The notes: generated by a model from the sequence alone, not told the origin. Positions 15,873 through 25,312 are shown, counted from the stretch's first letter. The stretch is 61,041 nucleotides of DNA from Rhizobium sp. Root1203 (GCF_001424945.1 NZ_LMCW01000022.1:1-61041); one strand, 5' to 3'. Numbers and translations are program-made.

Positions 15873-16946
15873 GTGACCAAAGTGACCGGAGCACAGGAAT
15901 TCGAAAAGGTCCTTGATGGCAGCGACAAGAGCGTTGCGTCGTTCGAGCACCAGAACGTCTCGCTTTTGAAGCGGGCACAGCATTTCCTGCATTCGACCCC
16001 GGCGGCTATACCGCTGATCGTGCTGGTGCTGGCTATCATCATCTTCGGCATCGCGATCGGAGGGCGGTTCTTTTCGTCCTACACGCTGACGCTCATCCTG
16101 CAGCAGATCGCCATCGTCGGCATTCTCGGCGCAGCCCAGACACTGGTCATTCTGACCGCCGGCATCGACCTCTCGATCGGCGTGATCATGGTAATTTCCG
16201 CTGTCGTCATGGGCAACGCCGCGGTGACCTATGGCATACCGACTCCGCTCGCAGTGCTTGCGGGTCTGGTGGTCGGCGGCCTCTGTGGTGTTCTCAACGG
16301 GTTCCTCGTCGCCTACATGCGGCTGCCGCCGTTCATCGTGACGCTCGGCACCTGGAATATAGTCATGGCGACGAACTTCATCTATTCGGCAAACGAGACG
16401 ATCCGCGATACCGATGTCGATGCGCAGGCGCCGCTGCTGCATTTGTTCGCGTTCAGCTTTCGGGTCGGCAGCGCGGTATTGACGCTCGGCGTCATCGCCA
16501 TGGTGCTGCTGGTGCTGGCGCTCTGGTACATCCTCAATCACACGGCCTGGGGCAGGCACGTCTATGCGGTCGGCGACGACCCGGAAGCCGCAAAGCTCTC
16601 GGGTATCCAGACGAAGAGTGTGCTGTTGACCGTCTATACGATTTCCGGCGTCATCGCTGCCTTTGCCGCCTGGGTGTCGATCGGCCGCAACGGCTCGATC
16701 TCACCGTCCTCTGCCGTCACCGACTACAACCTTCAGGCCATCACCGCGACCGTGATCGGGGGTATCTCGCTCTTCGGCGGCCGCGGTTCCATCCTGGGCA
16801 CGCTGTTCGGCGCGATGATCGTCGGCGTCGTGTCGATGGGCCTCAACATGCTGGGCGCGGATCCGCAATGGAAGGTGCTGTTGACCGGCGTACTCATCAT
16901 CGCCGCGGTCGCAATCGACCAGTGGATCAGAAAGGTGTCGGTGTAA
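15873..16946 (+). CDS. frcC: fructose ABC transporter, permease
   Basis: A 357-residue inner-membrane permease of the RbsC/AraH type with about eight to ten membrane helices from residue 45 on. The conserved LTAGIDLSIGVIMVISAVVM and LFGGRGSILGTLFGA segments are present, and an N-terminal cytoplasmic tail of about 35 residues precedes the first helix. It forms the membrane pore with FrcA and receives fructose from FrcB. The start is GTG, after GAGGAGG. The frcA gene begins three bases after its stop codon. Confidence 0.95.
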   Translation: MTKVTGAQEFEKVLDGSDKSVASFEHQNVSLLKRAQHFLHSTPAAIPLIVLVLAIIIFGIAIGGRFFSSYTLTLILQQIAIVGILGAAQTLVILTAGIDLSIGVIMVISAVVMGNAAVTYGIPTPLAVLAGLVVGGLCGVLNGFLVAYMRLPPFIVTLGTWNIVMATNFIYSANETIRDTDVDAQAPLLHLFAFSFRVGSAVLTLGVIAMVLLVLALWYILNHTAWGRHVYAVGDDPEAAKLSGIQTKSVLLTVYTISGVIAAFAAWVSIGRNGSISPSSAVTDYNLQAITATVIGGISLFGGRGSILGTLFGAMIVGVVSMGLNMLGADPQWKVLLTGVLIIAAVAIDQWIRKVSV

Positions 16947-16949
16947 CCC

Positions 16950-17732
16950 ATGGCAAACGAACCCATTCTCTTTGCGCGCGGTCTGGTCAAGCGCTACGGA
17001 CGCGTCACAGCGTTGGACAACGCGGATTTCGACCTTTATCCCGGCGAAATCCTGGCGGTCATCGGCGACAACGGCGCAGGCAAGTCATCGCTGATCAAGG
17101 CAATATCGGGCGCGGTCACGCCGGATGAAGGCGAGATCAGCCTCGAGGGCAAGCAGGTCAACTTCCGCTCGCCCATGGAAGCGCGGGACGCCGGCATCGA
17201 AACCGTCTACCAGAATCTGGCGCTCTCTCCAGCGCTATCGATCGCCGACAACATGTTCCTCGGTCGCGAGATCAGGAAGCCCGGCGTGCTCGGCAGCGTG
17301 TTCCGGATGCTGGATCGACCGACGATGGAAAAGCGAGCGCGAACCAAGCTGTCCGAACTCGGGCTGATGACCATCCAGAACATCAACCAGGCCGTCGAAA
17401 CCCTCTCCGGCGGCCAGCGTCAGGGTGTCGCGGTCGCGCGCGCCGCCGCGTTCGGTTCCAAAGTCATCATCCTTGACGAACCGACGGCCGCGCTCGGCGT
17501 GAAGGAAAGCCGCAAGGTTCTGGAACTGATCCTCGACGTACGCTCGCGTGGTATTCCGATCGTGCTGATCTCGCACAACATGCCGCACGTCTTCGAGGTG
17601 GCGGACCGCATTCACATCCACCGGTTGGGACGGCGCCTCACGGTGATCGATCCGAAGGAATATACGATGTCGGATGCCGTCGCGTTCATGACCGGCGCCA
17701 AGGCGGCGCCCACGGAGACGGTTGCCGCATGA
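16950..17732 (+). CDS. frcA: fructose ABC transporter, ATP-binding protein
   Basis: A 260-residue ATPase with one nucleotide-binding domain: Walker A GDNGAGKSSLIKA (about 38-50), signature LSGGQRQGVAVARA, Walker B VIILDEPTAALG, and the switch histidine in VLISHNMPH. Most sugar transporters of this class use a double-domain ATPase of about 500 residues, as in the operon at 46-51 kb; FrcA is a natural single-domain form that must act as a dimer. It overlaps frcK by four bases (ATGA). Confidence 0.95.
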   Translation: MANEPILFARGLVKRYGRVTALDNADFDLYPGEILAVIGDNGAGKSSLIKAISGAVTPDEGEISLEGKQVNFRSPMEARDAGIETVYQNLALSPALSIADNMFLGREIRKPGVLGSVFRMLDRPTMEKRARTKLSELGLMTIQNINQAVETLSGGQRQGVAVARAAAFGSKVIILDEPTAALGVKESRKVLELILDVRSRGIPIVLISHNMPHVFEVADRIHIHRLGRRLTVIDPKEYTMSDAVAFMTGAKAAPTETVAA

Positions 17733-18355
17733 GCGAGAGGATAAAGGAAATCGCCGGCGACGTCGTCGCACGTGCCGGCGATGCGAAGCGTTTTCTGGTG
17801 GCGATTGCCGGTCCGCCGGGTTCCGGCAAATCCACCATGGCCGACACCCTCGCCGGCATCCTGCGGGCGAGCGGCCAGACCGCCGAAGTTCTGCCGATGG
17901 ACGGCTTTCACATGGACAACGCCATCCTGATCGAGCGCGGTATGCTGGCGCGCAAGGGCATCCCGGAAAGCTTCGACGTGCGCGGCTTTCTCGACATCAT
18001 TCGTGCCGTACAGCTCGCCGACCAGGAAGTGCTTGTGCCTGTGTTCGACCGTTCGCGCGAAATCGCCATCGCGTCCGCGCGCGCCGTTTCTCCGGATCAC
18101 CGCTTCATCATCGTCGAGGGCAACTACCTGCTCTTCGACCAGGGTAAGTGGGCCGAACTGGACGGCGTGTTCGACTACTCGATCATGCTTGCGCCTCCGA
18201 TCGAGGTGCTCGAAGAGCGCCTTTGGGCGCGCTGGCGCGGTTACAAGCTGACCGAAGAGGCCGCGAGCGCCAAGGTCTACGGCAACGATCTTCCGAACGG
18301 ACGATTGATCCTTGGTAACCGCCGCCCGGCCGATGTGACGCTGGACATCGCTTAG
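17729..18355 (+). CDS. frcK: FrcK, P-loop kinase-like protein of the fructose operon
   Basis: A 208-residue P-loop protein of the uridine-kinase/pantothenate-kinase-like group. The Walker A motif AGPPGSGKSTMADT is at about residues 29-42, followed by VLPMDGFHMDNAIL and FIIVEGNYLLF, the Walker B-like region of nucleoside kinases. It is coupled to frcA by a four-base overlap. In Sinorhizobium meliloti frcK is in the fructose operon, but to my knowledge its substrate is not established; a true fructokinase of the PfkB type is encoded separately at 26094-27020. Confidence 0.88.
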   Translation: MSERIKEIAGDVVARAGDAKRFLVAIAGPPGSGKSTMADTLAGILRASGQTAEVLPMDGFHMDNAILIERGMLARKGIPESFDVRGFLDIIRAVQLADQEVLVPVFDRSREIAIASARAVSPDHRFIIVEGNYLLFDQGKWAELDGVFDYSIMLAPPIEVLEERLWARWRGYKLTEEAASAKVYGNDLPNGRLILGNRRPADVTLDIA

Positions 18356-18418
18356 CGATTGTTTTTGCGGCGCGGTTGGTGGTATCGACACCCGGAACAC
18401 ATCGCTCCGGAGGCCGCC

Positions 18419-19459
18419 ATGCAATCGATCACCATCCGTCGACCCGATGACTGGCACCTGCACCTGCGCGACGGCGCCATGCTGGAGGGCGTCATCGGCG
18501 ATACCAGCCGTGATTTCGCCCGCGCCATCATCATGCCGAACCTCGTGCCGCCTGTCGTCACCACCACGGATGCCGCGGCCTACCGCGACCGCATCGTGGC
18601 GGCTCTGCCGAAGGGCGATCGGTTCCAGCCGCTGATGACGCTGTATCTCACGGAGCACACCGATCCCGACGATGTCGAAGCCGGAAAAAGAAGCGGCTTG
18701 ATCACCGCGGTCAAGCTCTATCCGGCCGGCGCCACCACCAACTCTCACGGCGGTGTTCGGGATATCGAAAAGGCAATGCCCGTGCTGGAGCGCATGGCCA
18801 AAATCGGCCTTCCTCTCTGCGTGCATGGGGAGGTCACGACGCCGGAGGTCGATATCTTCGACCGGGAAGCCGCCTTCATCGACACGGTTCTTGATCCGTT
18901 GCGCAAGCGCCTGCCGGAGCTGAAGGTGACGATGGAGCACGTGACCACCAGCGACGGTATCGACTATATCAGGTCGGCCAAGGCCAATCTCGCCGGCTCG
19001 ATCACCACGCATCACCTGATCATCAACCGCAACGCAATCCTCGTCGGCGGCATCCGGCCGCACTATTATTGCCTGCCAGTCGCCAAGCGGGAGAATCACC
19101 GGTTGGCTCTGCGTGCCGCGGCCACCAGCGGCGATCCCCGCTTCTTCCTGGGAACGGATTCCGCACCGCATGTCGATCCGCTGAAGGAATGTGCCTGCGG
19201 ATGCGCCGGCATCTATACGTCGATCAACACGATGAGCTGCCTCGCCCATGTTTTCGAGCAGGACGGTGCGCTTGACAAGCTTGAAGCCTTCGCATCCCTG
19301 AATGGCCCGGCCTGGTACGGCCTTCCTGTCAACGAAGAGACAGTAACGCTCGTCAAACGGACAGGTCCTGTTTCCTTTCCGGCCAGAATTGAAACGGGAG
19401 CGGGCTCCGTAACTGTTTTTGATCCAATGTTCCCGCTGCATTGGGACGTTCAACGCTAA
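18419..19459 (+). CDS. pyrC: dihydroorotase (class II)
   Basis: A 346-residue dihydroorotase that closes carbamoyl aspartate to dihydroorotate in pyrimidine synthesis. Metal ligands are visible: HLHLRDG (about 14-20, HxH motif), the carboxylated lysine in ITAVKLYPAG, VHGEV, and the histidines of SITTHHLI; DSAPH carries the catalytic aspartate. Length matches the E. coli PyrC type. The ATG at 18419 follows CCGGAGG; an upstream start at 18359 would add 20 residues not found in the family. It lies 63 bases after frcK on the same strand and may receive read-through. Confidence 0.96.
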   Translation: MQSITIRRPDDWHLHLRDGAMLEGVIGDTSRDFARAIIMPNLVPPVVTTTDAAAYRDRIVAALPKGDRFQPLMTLYLTEHTDPDDVEAGKRSGLITAVKLYPAGATTNSHGGVRDIEKAMPVLERMAKIGLPLCVHGEVTTPEVDIFDREAAFIDTVLDPLRKRLPELKVTMEHVTTSDGIDYIRSAKANLAGSITTHHLIINRNAILVGGIRPHYYCLPVAKRENHRLALRAAATSGDPRFFLGTDSAPHVDPLKECACGCAGIYTSINTMSCLAHVFEQDGALDKLEAFASLNGPAWYGLPVNEETVTLVKRTGPVSFPARIETGAGSVTVFDPMFPLHWDVQR

Positions 19460-19647
19460 GGAATATCTTGCTATATTCTAATCTATATTGTCGCGTCGAC
19501 CTGACGCGGCATGTCGCTTGTATCGCCGTAGCATATATTGCTTAGAAGCCGTCATTTTTAACAAAACGGATAAGACATTCGTCATAGTCCCGCAGCTACG
19601 CTGTGAGCCGGTTGAGGGCTGCGGCAGGCGCCGCTGGGTTTTAGAGC

Positions 19648-20826
19648 ATGACGCTTGATTATGACTCCCTTTTGATAGCGCTGGCGGTTTCTGCAGGTTG
19701 TCTTGCAGCAACGCTGTTCGGCAGCTGGTTCGGGCGGCGCACCGAGACCTTCCTGCTGAGCTGCGCTTTCGCACTGCTGCTGATCGTGGGCGGTATAGTC
19801 GTGTCTGGCCTCTACATCGATAGGCCGGAGCGGTGGATCGGCGTTGTTGCATATGTCCTTTTCCATTCGGCCTTTGCCATGGGATGGGGAGCGGGATACC
19901 AGTTTCGCACCGGTCGCTTTCCCGCCTTGGCGACTGCGGCATGGGCGATCGTCGCCATGTTGCTGTCGGTTCCGCCGATGATCACGGGCTACGACGGCGC
20001 TGCCTTCATCGCTGAAAATTCGATGATTGCCGCCGCTCTTTTTGCCATTGCCTATCAGTATTGGCTGGCGCGCGACGAGGCGCCCGCGCCGCTCACCGCA
20101 ATTGCCCTGCTCTATTCGGTAACGGCAGTGTCCTTCGTACTCTGTGCTGCCGTCCTGATCGCCGGCGGCAAGCTTGTTCTGGGCACTGCGCCGAAAAACT
20201 GGGCCGAGGACCTGAGCCTTGCGGTATGCATCGCCAGCATGACCGGCATCGGCGCGCTTTCGCTTGCGTTGCAGCAGTGGCGTATCGCTGCCCGCCACCG
20301 GCTGGATGCGATAACCGATCCGCTGACCGGACTGCTCAACCGCCGCGCGCTGTTCGACCGCTACGGCACTGGAGCGATTGACACCACGACCGCGATCGTG
20401 GTTTTCGACATCGACCACTTCAAAGCCATCAACGACACCTATGGCCACGGCGTCGGCGATCATGTGTTGAAAGTCTTCGCGGCACTTCTGGAAGCGAACT
20501 GCCGAACCGGCGATATAGCCGCGCGGCTCGGCGGCGAGGAGTTTGCACTGGTGTTGCGGGAGGTGATGCCGGGGCGCGCGGAACTCGTGGCCGAACGCAT
20601 ACGCAGAACCTTGGAAGACTACGAGACGCGTCTCGACGGGAGCGTGATCCGATGCACGGTCAGTGCCGGCATCGCAGTAGGGCGGTCGATCCCGATGCAT
20701 TTCGACGCGATGCTGAGCGCTGCGGACAAGGCCCTCTACGCGGCCAAACGAACCGGCCGCAACCGTATCGAGCTGTCCGGCTATCTTCACGCGGTGCCCG
20801 TCGAGACTGTGCGAACAGGCTCTTGA
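19648..20826 (+). CDS. membrane diguanylate cyclase (GGDEF)
   Basis: A 392-residue protein with about six membrane helices in residues 1-205 and a C-terminal GGDEF domain (about 220-380). The active-site loop reads RLGGEEFAL, the functional GGEEF form, so it should make cyclic di-GMP from two GTP. Five residues before it is RTGD, an intact RxxD inhibitory site, which suggests product feedback. FDIDHFKAINDTYGHGVGD is also conserved. The N-terminal helices probably sense a membrane or external cue. It stands alone, 188 bases after pyrC. Confidence 0.92.
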   Translation: MTLDYDSLLIALAVSAGCLAATLFGSWFGRRTETFLLSCAFALLLIVGGIVVSGLYIDRPERWIGVVAYVLFHSAFAMGWGAGYQFRTGRFPALATAAWAIVAMLLSVPPMITGYDGAAFIAENSMIAAALFAIAYQYWLARDEAPAPLTAIALLYSVTAVSFVLCAAVLIAGGKLVLGTAPKNWAEDLSLAVCIASMTGIGALSLALQQWRIAARHRLDAITDPLTGLLNRRALFDRYGTGAIDTTTAIVVFDIDHFKAINDTYGHGVGDHVLKVFAALLEANCRTGDIAARLGGEEFALVLREVMPGRAELVAERIRRTLEDYETRLDGSVIRCTVSAGIAVGRSIPMHFDAMLSAADKALYAAKRTGRNRIELSGYLHAVPVETVRTGS

Positions 20827-21015
20827 TCGAACGCCTTTCCTCCCATAGGTTTGCCATCGGCCGGATGCGGCCAGCCGCCCCGCGGCGCGAGAGCGCTATG
20901 GTGAATGCATCCACGGATATCCTTCACATCCCTTGCCGTTTGGCGATTGATGGCGAACGGGTCAGCAGACGCGGGCACTGATCGTCCTGTTTGCCGCCAA
21001 CGGAAGGAATGCATC

Positions 21016-21552
21016 ATGCGCGATTTTCGCGACGCCAAGCTCATGGCGAAGACGCTGCGGCAGGCTCTTGCCAGCCGTGACGTGGCACTCACCCACAGCG
21101 AAGCCCTGGAACTCGTTGCCCGCCAGTTCGGCTTCGACCAGCGGAATATCCTCTCGGCCAGGCTCGAGGAGGCAGAGGCCGTGCCGCCCGCCATTGCCAT
21201 CCAGCCGCCGATCCCCATCTTCCGGATCTTCGACGTCGACAAGGCGAAGGAATTCTATTGCGGCTTTCTTGGCTTCTCGCTGGATTGGGAACATCGCTTC
21301 GGGGACCATTTTCCCCTCTATTGCCAAGTCTCCCGCAGCGGCATGCTGCTGCATCTGAGCGAGCATTCGGGTGACGCCAGCCCTGGCGCCAGGGCCTTCG
21401 TGCCGGTGACCGGCGTGCGTGCCTTCCAGGCGGAGCTCGCTGCAAAGCAGTACCGCTACATGAAGCCGGGGGTCAGCGAGGCACCATGGGGGCTCGAAAT
21501 GGAAGTCATCGATCCGTTCAACAACCGCGTGACCTTCTGCGAACGGCCGTAA
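21016..21552 (+). CDS. glyoxalase-superfamily (VOC) protein with N-terminal helical domain
   Basis: A 178-residue protein. Residues 1-60 (MRDFRDAKLMAKTLRQAL onward) form a helical segment seen before VOC domains in a group of rhizobial proteins. Residues 62-178 form a VOC domain starting PIFRIFDVDKAKEFYCGFLG and ending EMEVIDPFNNRVTFCE. The fold resembles bleomycin-resistance/glyoxalase proteins; substrate unknown. The ATG at 21016 is preceded by GGAAGGA; a longer frame from 20905 lacks support. A terminator hairpin follows. Confidence 0.82.
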   Translation: MRDFRDAKLMAKTLRQALASRDVALTHSEALELVARQFGFDQRNILSARLEEAEAVPPAIAIQPPIPIFRIFDVDKAKEFYCGFLGFSLDWEHRFGDHFPLYCQVSRSGMLLHLSEHSGDASPGARAFVPVTGVRAFQAELAAKQYRYMKPGVSEAPWGLEMEVIDPFNNRVTFCERP

Positions 21553-21560
21553 GCGCAGTC

Positions 21561-21589
21561 GCGGGAGGGTTCCGTACCCTCCCGCCTTT
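21561..21589 (+). terminator. terminator between VOC gene and DUF1772 gene
   Basis: GCGGGAGGGT (21561-21570) pairs with ACCCTCCCGC (21576-21585) around TCCGT and is followed by CTTTCC. It separates two convergent genes. Confidence 0.75.
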
Positions 21590-21592
21590 CCG

Positions 21593-22081
21593 TCAGAGAA
21601 GCATCAGTGCGCGGACGAAGGCGACGGAGGCGAGGAGGGAAGCCACCGTGCGAACATGGTTCCACCATGTCCAATCCTTCAGATAGGTCGCCCACAGGGT
21701 CGTCGCTTCGGGTCCGCCGCCGCCGACCTTCGCAAGCGCATCGTTCATCGGCACGTTGAAGACGATGGTCGAAGCGAATGAGGCGAACAGATAGAGTGCA
21801 GCACCTGCGAGCATCCAGATGTTGGTGCCCCCACGCCAGGTCAGGAAGGCAAGCACGGCGATCGCGAGGCATAGGACCGCAGTCGGGACGAAGAGCAGCA
21901 TGAAGGGCGAGCGCACGATCGTCACGTTGATCGAGTTCATCGCGGCAATGCCCTGTTCTGCCGGAAGACGCGAAAACGCCGTCATCACAAAGGTCGAAAA
22001 GGCGAAGAAGATTCCTGCAACCAGGCCGCTGCCGATTGCGGCCGCTATCAGAACGATGATGAGAACGGTCGTCATGGTCAT
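21593..22081 (-). CDS. DUF1772 (anthrone oxygenase-like) membrane protein
   Basis: A 162-residue membrane protein with four helices, of the DUF1772 family, which includes fungal anthrone oxygenase. Typical features are GIFFAFSTFVMTAFSRLP near the start and NVPMNDAL in the third region. Its bacterial role is unknown. It overlaps the preceding NmrA-like gene by four bases (ATGA), so it is part of that small TetR-controlled operon. Confidence 0.85.
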   Translation of the reverse strand: MTMTTVLIIVLIAAAIGSGLVAGIFFAFSTFVMTAFSRLPAEQGIAAMNSINVTIVRSPFMLLFVPTAVLCLAIAVLAFLTWRGGTNIWMLAGAALYLFASFASTIVFNVPMNDALAKVGGGGPEATTLWATYLKDWTWWNHVRTVASLLASVAFVRALMLL

Positions 22082-22902
22082 GCCCCCCAGGCGCCGGCAG
22101 CCGCGGCTTCCTCGGCGTATGCGCCGAAGTCTTTGGCCGGGCGGCCAAGAATGTCCGGCGTGCCGTTCATGACTTGCGAATTGCGCCCGTCGAGCACCTG
22201 GCTGAAGAGCTCTTCGAGCAGGTCGATCGTTCCCTGCGGTAGGCCGGCTGCGGCCAGCCCCGCCTTGAAATCGCCGATCGATGTCTGCCGGTAGGCGACC
22301 GTCCTGCCGGATGCCTCGGCGATCTCGGCGACAGCCTCGCGGAAGGTGATCGAGCGAGGGCCGGTCAACTCGTAGGTCATTCCGACATGCCGACGATCGG
22401 TCAATGCGACAACGGCGGCGTCGGCGATATCGTCGGCGTCGATGAACGGTTCCTTCACCTCGCCTGCCGGAAGGGCAAGCTCTCCGGCCGCGATCGACTC
22501 CGCAAAGGCGCCCTCGCTGAAATTCTGGCAGAACCAGGAGGCGCGCAGGACGGTGTAACCGATCCCCGATGCTTTCAGGGCTTCCTCGCTTCGTTGCGCA
22601 CCCTCTTCACCGCGACCGGACAGCAGCACGATGTGCTGCAGCCCGCAGTCGAGCGCCGTGCGGGCAAGGGCGCCGATCGCCTCGGCGGCCCATGCGACGG
22701 AAAGGTCGGGTTGAAAGGTGACGTAGGCGCCGGTCGCGCCTGCAAGGGCACTGCGCCATGTAGGCCGATCCTGCCAATCGAACGGGCGCTTGCTGGAACG
22801 CGAGGCGAAGCGGTGCCCGATGCCGCGCTCCGCCAGCCGCAGCGCGACGCGGTTGCCGGTCTTTCCGGCGCCGCCGACAAGGATGATTTCGGAATTCTGC
22901 AT
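22078..22902 (-). CDS. NmrA-like NAD(P)-binding oxidoreductase
   Basis: A 274-residue atypical short-chain dehydrogenase of the NmrA/quinone-reductase-2-like group. The Rossmann motif ILVGGAGKTGNRVAL lies at about residues 7-21. The catalytic tyrosine motif of classical SDRs is not obvious, which is common in NmrA-type redox sensors and in related epimerases. The gene is first in a two-gene operon with DUF1772 and is divergent from a TetR gene, with a perfect inverted repeat between them. This suggests a response to a small organic or electrophilic compound. Confidence 0.85.
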   Translation of the reverse strand: MQNSEIILVGGAGKTGNRVALRLAERGIGHRFASRSSKRPFDWQDRPTWRSALAGATGAYVTFQPDLSVAWAAEAIGALARTALDCGLQHIVLLSGRGEEGAQRSEEALKASGIGYTVLRASWFCQNFSEGAFAESIAAGELALPAGEVKEPFIDADDIADAAVVALTDRRHVGMTYELTGPRSITFREAVAEIAEASGRTVAYRQTSIGDFKAGLAAAGLPQGTIDLLEELFSQVLDGRNSQVMNGTPDILGRPAKDFGAYAEEAAAAGAWGA

Positions 22903-22936
22903 CTGAGTACTCCCTTTGTCGAAACAAGAGAAAATC

Positions 22937-22955
22937 TCTCATTTGCAAAATGAGA
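22937..22955. promoter_or_regulatory. TetR-type operator between NmrA-like and TetR genes
   Basis: TCTCATTT (22937-22944) and AAATGAGA (22948-22955) form a perfect 8-3-8 inverted repeat around GCA, in the divergent promoter region. A related half site, CTCTTATTTTG, follows at 22962-22972. Confidence 0.65.
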
Positions 22956-22999
22956 TAAACTCTCTTATTTTGTTCGTCAACCGAAAAATGGAGTGTCGG

Positions 23000-23659
23000 A
23001 TGCCGGAGCAGGCCGCAGGCGGGCGAAAAAAACAGTTGGAAGCGACCGGTCAGCCGCGGCGGATCCCGAAGCAGCAGCGTGGCCGCGATCGTTTCGAAAA
23101 GATCCTCTCGGTCGCAACCGAGCTCATCGAGGAGAATGGCAGCGACGCGCTGAAGATGAGCGAAATCGTCGAGCGGGCCGAATTGTCCTTCGGCGCCCTC
23201 TATCAGTATTTCCCGGACAAGAGTTCGATCATCCGAACCCTTGCCGAGCGCTTCAACGAGCAGGGCAGGCGCTGCGTCGAGGCGGAGCTGGCCAATGTGT
23301 CGAGTGCCGAGCTGCTGCGGCAGGCGCTCTGCAGCATCGTCGATCAGTACTATGACTTTTTCCGCAGCGAGCCGGTCATGCGGGACATCTGGAACGCCAC
23401 CCAGGCCGACAGGGTGCTGCAGCAGGTCGATGCCGAGGACATGGAATTCCATTCCCAGAGGCTGTTCGACGTACTGATCAAACTCTGGCCGAAGTGCCGG
23501 CCGGAAGAGCTTCTTGCGATTGCCCGGATGATGATGCATCTGCTTGCCGCAGCCGTGCGATACTCGATTTCGCTCGGCGAGGAGGACGGACGGGCCGCAA
23601 TCGCGCTCTACAAGAAAATGCTGCCCGTCGACATCGGTCACCTCATGGCTACGCCCTGA
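23000..23659 (+). CDS. TetR family transcriptional regulator
   Basis: A 219-residue TetR repressor. The helix-turn-helix lies at about residues 33-80 (KILSVATELIEENGSDALKM and LSFGALYQYFPDKSSI), followed by a helical ligand domain. It is divergent from the NmrA/DUF1772 operon and probably represses both through the palindrome at 22937. The ATG at 23000 follows GGAG with good spacing; an ORF start at 22916 would overlap the operator and is rejected. MEC at 22988 is an alternative start. Confidence 0.9.
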   Translation: MPEQAAGGRKKQLEATGQPRRIPKQQRGRDRFEKILSVATELIEENGSDALKMSEIVERAELSFGALYQYFPDKSSIIRTLAERFNEQGRRCVEAELANVSSAELLRQALCSIVDQYYDFFRSEPVMRDIWNATQADRVLQQVDAEDMEFHSQRLFDVLIKLWPKCRPEELLAIARMMMHLLAAAVRYSISLGEEDGRAAIALYKKMLPVDIGHLMATP

Positions 23660-23779
23660 CGCGTGCGCCTTTGGCCGATACGGAAACTCCGAGTGGACGG
23701 CATTGCGGCCGCCGTTCTTGGCGGAACAAAGCCTCCGGTCTGCGGTCGTGAACATCGATTTCAGGGCGCAGGGCGCAGT

Positions 23780-25072
23780 CTATCCTGGCAGGAAGGCAAA
23801 GTAGGACAGGTAGCCGACGGCCCCAAGTGCGACCGAGATGGCAGACGCCTGCGCAAGTGCAAGCCCGTATCCCCGGCTGCCTGCAGTGAGTCCCAGCACC
23901 ACCTTGGTCACCATGTTGACGGCGACGCCGAGCAGAATGACGCCGGCAGCGGTCGTCAAGTTTATCGTGGTGCCGGCAAGCCGTGCTGTCGACAATGTAA
24001 TCGCGTCCACATCGACCAGGCCGGAGATCGCGGCCACCGCGAAAAGTGCCGTGGCTCCCAGATAGGTGATCGCGACCTTCGACAGCAGGCTGATGAGCCC
24101 GAGCAGAAGTGCGAAGGAAAGGACCGTCTGTATTTCGAACGGGTTCTTCAACGTGATCTCCGGCACGCCTGTTGATGGCCCGGGCAGATCCGTTGATGGC
24201 CGGGGACGAGAAACCCAGAGAAAACCTAAAGCAAGAAATCCGACGATGGCCGGTACGAGGCCCGACGCGAGCGGGACGAGCAGATCCGGCGCCAATGCGC
24301 TGCCAATGACGAGCACGCGCGCGAAAGACAGGGCGCCGGCGATGGCCGCTCCGGCTGCCAGGTGGCGCGACCCCTGCGGCGCCTCTCTGGAATATCGCGC
24401 AAAGGAAAGCGTCAGCGCAGTCGACGAGACAAGACCGCCCGCGGCACCAGCGAGTAATACGCCGCGGTTCGTGCCCATCAGCCTGATGGCAACGTAGCCG
24501 GCAAAGGAGAGTGCCGCGATCGTAATGGTCAGCAGCCAGAGCGAAAAGGGATTGATTGCTCCCCAGGGGTCGAGCGTCTTGTCCGGCAGCAGCGGCAGCA
24601 CGACCACTGTCATGGCGAGCAGCATCAGTGCCGAGCGCAACTCCGGCCAGGTCAGCCACTGGACGAAGCCGTGCAGGCTGTGTCGCGCCGCCAGAACCAC
24701 CGTCATGGCCACGGCGCCCGCAGCGGCGGTAATTACATCGCCAACGGCGGCAAGAACGCCGAGCGCAAAGACCAGGAGAGCCGCGACGATCGACGTCACG
24801 CCGTAGTCCTTGTCTTCCTCCGCTTCACGCCACTTGCCGGCGATGTATAAGGCGCCGACAAGGGCTGCGATCGTCGCCGGCAAGAATGGGCCGGTCATGG
24901 GCTGCAGTATCCCGACGACGCCGCCGAGAAAGCCGGTCAGCCCGAAAGTCCGGATGCCGGCCGTTCGGCCGCCATCCCGGATATCGCGCTCCTGCCATCC
25001 TCGCTCGACGCCGACGAGCAGGCCAATTGCGAGTGCCACGCCAAGGCGATGGAAGACATCCATATGATCCAT
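23780..25072 (-). CDS. MgtC/SapB-DUF4010 integral membrane protein
   Basis: A membrane protein of about 430 residues. The N-terminal third resembles MgtC/SapB (ALAIGLLVGVERGWQER, then RTFGLTGFLGG), and the rest is the DUF4010 domain with GAAGGLVSSTALTLSFARYS. About twelve membrane helices are predicted from hydrophobic runs. MgtC proteins are linked to magnesium limitation and to ATP synthase control; the DUF4010 fusion is widespread, but its role is unknown. Starts at 25072 (MDHMDVFHRL) or 25063 fit better than the longer frame from 25213. A separate MgtC protein lies at 44357-45100. Confidence 0.82.
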   Translation of the reverse strand: MDHMDVFHRLGVALAIGLLVGVERGWQERDIRDGGRTAGIRTFGLTGFLGGVVGILQPMTGPFLPATIAALVGALYIAGKWREAEEDKDYGVTSIVAALLVFALGVLAAVGDVITAAAGAVAMTVVLAARHSLHGFVQWLTWPELRSALMLLAMTVVVLPLLPDKTLDPWGAINPFSLWLLTITIAALSFAGYVAIRLMGTNRGVLLAGAAGGLVSSTALTLSFARYSREAPQGSRHLAAGAAIAGALSFARVLVIGSALAPDLLVPLASGLVPAIVGFLALGFLWVSRPRPSTDLPGPSTGVPEITLKNPFEIQTVLSFALLLGLISLLSKVAITYLGATALFAVAAISGLVDVDAITLSTARLAGTTINLTTAAGVILLGVAVNMVTKVVLGLTAGSRGYGLALAQASAISVALGAVGYLSYFAFLPG

Positions 25073-25312
25073 TCCGTCACGATATCCCCGCCGTGCTGCC
25101 GCGCAAGCCCAACGGTTTGAAAAAGCTGAAAGATTTTCTCGCAGGACTCTTGCGGAGCCGCTGTCCGGCGAATGTTTCTCGGGCCGAAGCCGGAATGCCG
25201 GCGCGTTTGCCACTAGTTTTTGCCCGCATTCTCTGCTTCATCCCGCCCGCCGTTCTGGAATCTTTCCGCACTTGCTGCTATTGGCCCATAAATTTGACCA
25301 ATGGAGAGAGCG

